A stretch of 19,600 nt of DNA from Acidimicrobiia bacterium UBA4744 (GTDB lineage: Bacteria; Actinomycetota; Acidimicrobiia; Spongiisociales; UBA4744). Under the pieces are notes generated by a model. The model saw only the letters and a list, made by a program, of their open reading frames with translations. It was not told the origin of the DNA and did no database searches. Below are positions 14,802 to 19,600 of the stretch, piece after piece; within the stretch, counting starts at the first letter, position 1; each line of letters starts with the position of its first letter. A program made the translations under genes and the position numbers. The stretch is taken from assembly GCA_002403855.1 (NCBI GenBank), contig DHIO01000020.1, positions 14,193 through 33,792 of the forward strand. Direction: 5' to 3'.

Positions 14802-16228
14802 CGAGATCGGGCGAGCCGGGGAGCCGCGAGATCTCGAAGCCCGACACGGTCCATGAGCTCGCCGGCCCGTCGGCGAGCTTCGTCCACAACCTCGTCCTGG
14901 TCGACCCTCGTGCAACGACCGTCCTCGACCACGATTTCGCCTCCGACGATGTTCACCTCGACGTCGCTTCCGCGTGCCGAATACACGATGCCCGAACTCG
15001 CCTGGTGCCACGGAACAAGGTGGGGGCGGGTGGTGTCGATGACAATGACGTCTGCCAACGCGCCCGGGACCAGGGCACCGGCATCGATTCCATGGACCGC
15101 GGCACCGCCTTTTGTGGCGATCTCGAACGCTTGCGGTCCGGATGACGCCTTCGGATCCAGGTGGTGGAGTCGATGCATGAGGACGAGCAGTTTCATGTTC
15201 TCAAAGAGGTCTTGACGGTGTCCACAGGCCGACCCATCGCTGCCGAGCCCGATAGTGGCTCCGGCATCGAGTAGTTCCCGCAAGGGCATGACGCCGTACG
15301 GAACATACTGATTCGACAAGGGGCAGTGAGCGACCGCGGTTCGCGTCGATCCGATCGCTTCGATCTCTGCTTCATCCAGCCAGGTGGTGTGGGCCAGCAC
15401 GGTGTCCGGACCGAGGAGACCCTGGCTGTGGAGCCACGTTGCCGGCCGCATCCCGTAGGCGTCTCGATACGCCTCGGGATCACCTCGGGGAGCACTGCAG
15501 TGGGTGTGCCAGCCGACACCGTGGGAACGGGCGAGTTCGACGCTGGCAGCCAGCAGATCCTGATCGGTGTACACGGCGTTGATCGGACCGGGCCAGATCT
15601 CGACTTTGGATCCCTTGGGTCGGGCGCGCATGCACATCTCGGTGATCGCCAGCTCCTCGTCGGCGGGAATCCGGAAAGCCGACTCGGGTAGGCCCTGATG
15701 CCGGGCCAGATCGGTGTACGGTCCGGCAATCCCCCGAGCCACCTTTCCCCGCAGCCCCACCTCCTCGAGGGCTGCGGCCACGGCGAGGGTGGTGGCCTCG
15801 TCGGTTCGCCCGTAGTGGTGATCGAGGACGCAGGTCGTGCCGGCCAGGACTGCTTCGACGGCGCCCAGGTAGACGGCCGCCATGGTTTCCTCATGGGTGA
15901 TCTGGGCCGCATAGGGCCACATGAACCTGCTCAGCCACTCCCAACCGGTCAGCCCTTCACCCAGGGTTCTTCCCAGCGATTGGAACATGTGGTTGTGACA
16001 GTCGACGAGCCCCGGCATCACGACCCGCCCCCGGCAGGAGATGGTTCGATCGGCGGCCGGCAAGGAGCCGTCTTCGTGACTTCCCACGGCGACGATTCGA
16101 TCCCCGGTGATCGCCACAAACCCCCGATCGATAGTCGGACGCTCCCCGACGACGGTCAACACGGTCCCTTCGGTGAGCAGAAGGTCGCAGCGAGCCGTCG
16201 GCGTCCGTGCTCTCTCGTCGAGGTCCAC
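14774..16228 (-). CDS. ATZ/TRZ-type amidohydrolase, paralog of the gene at 1370
   Basis: A 484-residue amidohydrolase-superfamily protein, similar over its whole length to the 472-residue protein at 1370-2788 (shared blocks include DRGxVAxTGDRIVAVG, LDHHY, EEVGLRGxVARG, EELAIT and VGWHTHCS or TGWHTHCS). Metal ligands are HNH (H78, H80), H243, LAH (H280) and GLGSDG (D331). The segment HTHCSA has Ala246 where the paralog has catalytic-type Glu240. The start is a GTG at 16228 with GGGAGAGG just upstream; the frame stays open to 16801 but that part overlaps the str leader and rpsL and is not coding. The predicted reaction is hydrolytic deamination or dechlorination-type chemistry on a purine-like ring, with the substrate unknown. 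Its 3' end overlaps the CMD-like gene by 28 bp, tail to tail. Confidence 0.83.
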   Translation of the reverse strand: MDLDERARTPTARCDLLLTEGTVLTVVGERPTIDRGFVAITGDRIVAVGSHEDGSLPAADRTISCRGRVVMPGLVDCHNHMFQSLGRTLGEGLTGWEWLSRFMWPYAAQITHEETMAAVYLGAVEAVLAGTTCVLDHHYGRTDEATTLAVAAALEEVGLRGKVARGIAGPYTDLARHQGLPESAFRIPADEELAITEMCMRARPKGSKVEIWPGPINAVYTDQDLLAASVELARSHGVGWHTHCSAPRGDPEAYRDAYGMRPATWLHSQGLLGPDTVLAHTTWLDEAEIEAIGSTRTAVAHCPLSNQYVPYGVMPLRELLDAGATIGLGSDGSACGHRQDLFENMKLLVLMHRLHHLDPKASSGPQAFEIATKGGAAVHGIDAGALVPGALADVIVIDTTRPHLVPWHQASSGIVYSARGSDVEVNIVGGEIVVEDGRCTRVDQDEVVDEARRRAGELMDRVGLRDLAAPRLARSRQGSECSDR

Positions 16229-16367
16229 CGTCCTCTCCCTTTCCCCGCAAAGCGCGACAGCATCGACCGTGTGCCTTCTCGAACGCCCACGGTAGCCGAC
16301 CGGTGTCGCCGACCTCCCAAGGTCTCGCCGCCCTGACGAGAGTCCGACGCGGTTGTCGCCGACCGCT

Positions 16368-16396
16368 TTGCAACAAGTCCCGGTCGCGCATATACT
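16368..16396 (+). promoter_or_regulatory. Promoter of the str operon
   Basis: TTGCAA (16368-16373) and TATACT (16391-16396) are separated by exactly 17 bp, close to the housekeeping consensus. The expected start is near 16403, giving a leader of about 168 nt before rpsL. This is the best promoter match I see in the window and suits a highly expressed ribosomal operon. Its presence means rpsL does not depend on transcription from rpoBC. The rest of the 342-bp gap (16229-16570) has no supported gene. Confidence 0.65.
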
Positions 16397-16518
16397 CCGG
16401 ACTCGGTATTCCCGCCGTGTTTCCGCGTGCCCCGGAAGCGTCTTCGTGTCGCCTGGGACGGGGATGACACGGCCGGGTCGGCGCCGTCGCCCGGCGGCAG
16501 CGCCATCCATCTGTAAAT

Positions 16519-16544
16519 ACCCGCACCCAAGCTTGGGTCGGGGT
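16519..16544. repeat. Inverted repeat in the rpsL leader
   Basis: The 14-bp perfect palindrome ACCCAAGCTTGGGT (16525-16538) extends to a 26-bp dyad (ACCC...GGGT outer arms) with two central mismatched positions on each side. It ends 26 nt before the rpsL start. It may be an RNA hairpin for feedback control by a ribosomal protein, or a DNA-binding site. The function is unproven. Confidence 0.5.
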
Positions 16545-16570
16545 GTGCCGAAGAGAAGAGAGAAGGGTCC

Positions 16571-16942
16571 GTGCCGACCGTTCAGCAGCTGATCCGCCAG
16601 GGTCGGAAGCCGAAGCCGAAAAAGGAGAAGACGCCAGGCCTGGCAGGCGCCCCGCAGCGTCGCGGGGTCTGTACGCGTGTGTACACGGTGACACCGAAGA
16701 AACCGAACTCCGCCCTGCGCAAGGTAGCGCGTATCCGGCTCTCCTCCGGGATCGAAGTCACTGCGTATATCCCCGGCGAAGGCCACAACCTCCAGGAGCA
16801 TTCGATTGTGCTGGTTCGAGGCGGCCGGGTGAAGGACTTGCCGGGCGTTCGCTACAAGGTCATCCGGGGGACACTGGACGCGGCCGGGGTCTCCGGTCGC
16901 CGGCAGGCTCGTTCCCGTTACGGAACGAAGAAGGAGTCCTGA
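16571..16942 (+). CDS. rpsL: Ribosomal protein uS12
   Basis: The 123-residue 30S decoding-centre protein, normal in length. It has PTVQQLIRQGR at the N-terminus, TPKKPNSALRK and KDLPGVRYKVIRG. Lys43 and Lys88, where mutations give streptomycin resistance in other bacteria, are both wild type. The start is a GTG at 16571, preceded by GAGAAGGG. The stop TGA shares one base with the ATG of rpsG, so the two are translationally coupled. Confidence 0.98.
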   Translation: MPTVQQLIRQGRKPKPKKEKTPGLAGAPQRRGVCTRVYTVTPKKPNSALRKVARIRLSSGIEVTAYIPGEGHNLQEHSIVLVRGGRVKDLPGVRYKVIRGTLDAAGVSGRRQARSRYGTKKES

Positions 16943-17409
16943 TGCGGCGTGGACCGGCGCAGAAGCGTCATATCGAACCGGATCCGGTGTATCGCAGCCT
17001 GCTGGTAAGCCAGGTCATCAACAAGGTGCTGCTGGACGGGAAGAAAGAGACCGCCCGTTCGATCGTGTACGGAGCTCTCGAAACCGTAGAGCGTCGAGTT
17101 GGACAAGACCCTCTCACCGTGTTGAAACGGGCCGTTGACAACATCCGGCCGCAAGTAGAGGTCCGATCACGACGGGTCGGCGGTTCGTCCTACCAGGTGC
17201 CGGTGGAGGTCCGCCCCCGGCGTTCCAACTCGCTGGCCATTCGCTGGTTGGTCAACTTCGCTCGCAGACGGAAAGAAAAGACCATGGCGGAGCGGCTGGC
17301 CAATGAGATTCTCGACGCCAGCAACAACACCGGCGCCGCTGTGAAGCGCCGGGAGGATATCCACAAGATGGCCGAGTCAAACAAGGCTTTTGCGCACTAC
17401 CGCTGGTAG
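16942..17409 (+). CDS. rpsG: Ribosomal protein uS7
   Basis: The 155-residue primary assembly protein of the 30S head, starting MRRGPAQKRHIEPDPVYRS, with the family blocks NKVLLDGKK, RRVGGSSYQVPVEVRPRR, RRKEKTM and KREDIHKMAESNKAFAHYRW. It has the length expected for bacterial S7. The start overlaps the rpsL stop by one base, with AAGGAG at 16930-16935 inside rpsL as ribosome binding site. Confidence 0.98.
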   Translation: MRRGPAQKRHIEPDPVYRSLLVSQVINKVLLDGKKETARSIVYGALETVERRVGQDPLTVLKRAVDNIRPQVEVRSRRVGGSSYQVPVEVRPRRSNSLAIRWLVNFARRRKEKTMAERLANEILDASNNTGAAVKRREDIHKMAESNKAFAHYRW

Positions 17410-17447
17410 GCATACCACCTGACAACCGCATAGCGACTGAGGAATAG

Positions 17448-19565
17448 ATGAGCAACGGAAAGAGCAACGATGCGCTGGCGCATTTGCGTCAGTACCCGCT
17501 GAGCCGGACCCGCAATATCGGGATCATGGCCCACATCGACGCGGGCAAAACGACGCTCACCGAACGCATCCTGTACTACACCGGCAAGACCTACAAGCTC
17601 GGTGAGGTCCACGAAGGCGCCGCCGTCATGGACTGGATGGAACAAGAGCAGGAGCGGGGCATCACCATCACCTCAGCCGCTACCACCGCCGGTTGGCGCG
17701 ATCACTGGATCAACATCATCGATACCCCCGGCCACGTCGATTTCACAGTCGAAGTGGAGCGCAGCCTGCGGGTGCTCGACGGGGCCGTGGCGGTCTTCGA
17801 CGCGGTGGCCGGCGTAGAGCCGCAATCCGAAACGGTGTGGCGCCAGGCCGACCGCTACAAAGTGCCCCGTATCTGCTTCATCAACAAGATGGATCGGGTC
17901 GGCGCCGATTTCTATGCGGCCGTGAACAGCATACGGGAGCGGCTGGACGGCAATCCGGTTCCCGTGCAGTTGCCGATCGGAGCCGAGTCTGAGTTTGAGG
18001 GGGTCATCGACCTCGTTGAGATGAAGGCCCACATCTGGAGGGGCGACGACGGCAAGCATTGGGAGACCGTCGAGATCCCAGAACAGTACAAAGGGCAGGC
18101 TCGCGAGTGGGAAGGCAAACTGCTCGAGGCCTGCGCCGACGTGGACGAGAAGCTCCTCGAGAAGTTCCTCGAAGAGATTGAGATTTCACCGTCGGAGGTG
18201 CACTCCGCGGTTCGCACGGCCACCCTCGAACGTCACTTCACGCCGGTCCTCTGTGGCTCCGCGTTCAAGAACAAGGGCGTTCAGCCGCTGCTCGACGCGG
18301 TCGTGCATTACCTGCCGAGCCCGGCCGACCTTCCCCCGATGGAGGGCTTCAAACCGGGCGACGAGGACATCGTCCTCGAGCGCGCCGCCGACGACACCGA
18401 GCCTTTCACAGCCCTGGCGTTCAAGATCATGAGCGATCCTCACGTCGGCAAGCTCACCTACTTCCGGGTGTATGCCGGCCAGGCTTCCAAAGGAGACCAG
18501 ATCTACAACGTGTCGGCTTCCAAGAGAGAGCGTCTGGGACGTCTGTTGCGCATGCACGCCAACCATCGAGAGGATCTGGAGACGATCCACACCGGTGACA
18601 TCGTGGCGGCCGTCGGCCTCAAGATGACGACCACCGGGGACACCCTCTCGGATTCCGCCCACCCGATCCAACTGGAGTCCATGACGTTTCCGGCTCCGGT
18701 CATATCGGTGGCGATCGAACCAAAGACCAAGTCCGACCAGGACAAACTGGGCGATGCTCTTCACCGCCTGTCCGAGGAAGACCCGACGTTCCTGGTGCGA
18801 ACCGACGAGGAAACCGGGCAAACCATCATTGCCGGAATGGGCGAACTTCACCTCGAGGTGCTCGTCGACCGTTTGATCCGGGAATTCAGGGTCGGGGCCA
18901 ATGTCGGCCGGCCTCAGGTTGCCTACCGGGAGACGATCAAGGGACCGGTGAGCAAGGTCACCGCCAAGTACGTCCGTCAGTCCGGCGGCAAGGGCCAATA
19001 CGGGCATGTGGTCATCAACCTCGAGCCCACCGGGCCCGGCGGCGGCTATGAGTTCGTTGATCAGATCAAGGGCGGCAACGTTCCGCGTGAGTACATCCCC
19101 TCGGTGGACACCGGCATCGAAGAGGCCCTCGACCAGGGCATTCTGGCCGGCTATCCATTGGTGGATGTCCGGGCCGTTCTCACCGATGGGTCCTCCCATG
19201 AGGTCGATTCGTCGGAGATTGCGTTCCGCATCGCCGGTTCTATGGCTTTGCAGGAGGCCGCCAAGAAAGCAGGCGTCAAGCTGCTCGAGCCGGTCATGGA
19301 AGTCGAGATCGTCACGCCCGAGGAGTACATGGGCGATGTGATCGGCGACCTATCGTCCCGGCGCGGCAAGATCGACGAGATGGGGCAGCGGGGAAACGCC
19401 CGGGTGGTCAACGCCCAGGTTCCGCTGGCCGAGATGTTCGGGTATGCCACCGACCTGAGGTCACGCACCCAGGGAAGGGCAACCTACACGATGCAATTCC
19501 ATTCCTATCAAGACGTTCCGGAAGCGATCGCACAAGAGATCGTTGCCCGGGTCCGAGGCGAGTAA
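17448..19565 (+). CDS. fusA: Elongation factor G
   Basis: The 705-residue translocation GTPase. G-domain motifs are AHIDAGKTT (28-36), GITITSAAT (71-79), DTPGHVDFT (92-100) and NKMD (146-149). Later domains follow in the usual order, including GMGELHLEV and SGGKGQYGHVVI (domain IV) and a C-terminal MQFHSYQDVP segment. The ATG at 17448 has GAGGAA upstream and lies 38 bp after rpsG. The protein is full length with no sign of the shortened EF-G2 paralog type. Confidence 0.98.
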   Translation: MSNGKSNDALAHLRQYPLSRTRNIGIMAHIDAGKTTLTERILYYTGKTYKLGEVHEGAAVMDWMEQEQERGITITSAATTAGWRDHWINIIDTPGHVDFTVEVERSLRVLDGAVAVFDAVAGVEPQSETVWRQADRYKVPRICFINKMDRVGADFYAAVNSIRERLDGNPVPVQLPIGAESEFEGVIDLVEMKAHIWRGDDGKHWETVEIPEQYKGQAREWEGKLLEACADVDEKLLEKFLEEIEISPSEVHSAVRTATLERHFTPVLCGSAFKNKGVQPLLDAVVHYLPSPADLPPMEGFKPGDEDIVLERAADDTEPFTALAFKIMSDPHVGKLTYFRVYAGQASKGDQIYNVSASKRERLGRLLRMHANHREDLETIHTGDIVAAVGLKMTTTGDTLSDSAHPIQLESMTFPAPVISVAIEPKTKSDQDKLGDALHRLSEEDPTFLVRTDEETGQTIIAGMGELHLEVLVDRLIREFRVGANVGRPQVAYRETIKGPVSKVTAKYVRQSGGKGQYGHVVINLEPTGPGGGYEFVDQIKGGNVPREYIPSVDTGIEEALDQGILAGYPLVDVRAVLTDGSSHEVDSSEIAFRIAGSMALQEAAKKAGVKLLEPVMEVEIVTPEEYMGDVIGDLSSRRGKIDEMGQRGNARVVNAQVPLAEMFGYATDLRSRTQGRATYTMQFHSYQDVPEAIAQEIVARVRGE

Positions 19566-19580
19566 CAGGAGGGTTATCCC

Positions 19581-19600
19581 ATGGCGAAGGCGAAGTTTGA
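19581..19600 (+). CDS. tuf: Elongation factor Tu, first codons only (partial)
   Basis: An ATG at 19581 with AGGAGGG upstream begins M-A-K-A-K-F, the usual start of actinobacterial EF-Tu, 15 bp after fusA. Only six complete codons are visible, so the call rests on this peptide and on str operon order. Confidence 0.85.

Noticed and set aside
16229..16801. N-terminal extension of the second amidohydrolase to 16801
   Set aside because: It would run antisense through the str promoter, leader and the first half of rpsL. The GTG at 16228 has a good ribosome binding site just before the conserved domain.

Overview
The window is GC-rich bacterial DNA, densely packed with genes. It carries the end of rpoC at the left edge and rpsL-rpsG-fusA-tuf at the right edge. 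High GC, frequent GTG/TTG starts, strong GGAGG-type ribosome binding sites and a Tat-type BMP lipoprotein suggest an actinobacterium, possibly of an Acidimicrobiia-like lineage. That placement is inference; no rRNA is present.

Layout. 1-504: 3' end of rpoC. 601-1278: HAD/phosphoserine-phosphatase-like hydrolase. 1370-8394: purine-catabolism block with an ATZ/TRZ-type amidohydrolase, an adenine-deaminase-like COG1816 protein, a second COG1816 deaminase on the minus strand (convergent with the first, 6 bp apart), a third COG1816 protein on the plus strand, and a molybdenum-hydroxylase large subunit. 8433-13709 (minus strand): operon for a BMP-family nucleoside ABC importer (lipoprotein, double ATPase, two permeases) ending in a small polynucleotide-kinase-like P-loop protein. 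13995-14801 (plus): CDA-fold nucleoside/guanine deaminase followed by a short CMD/AhpD-like gene with an in-frame TGA. 14774-16228 (minus): second ATZ/TRZ-type amidohydrolase, a clear paralog of the first. 16368 onward: promoter, long leader, and the str operon rpsL-rpsG-fusA, with the first 20 nt of tuf.

Working model (inference): the importer brings in purine nucleosides or bases, several deaminases remove exocyclic amino groups, and the molybdenum hydroxylase oxidises the ring. The whole set of about 16 kb lies between two core gene groups, rpoBC and the str operon, that are often close together.

Main discovery candidate: the CMD/AhpD-like gene at 14517-14801 reads C-E-P-UGA at the place where the family has C-x-x-C. 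The UGA is followed by a 14-bp-scale stem-loop with a GUG apical loop starting 18 nt after it, which fits the bacterial SECIS layout. I read it as a selenoprotein with a CxxU redox motif. Without recoding it would be missed or split into two tiny ORFs.
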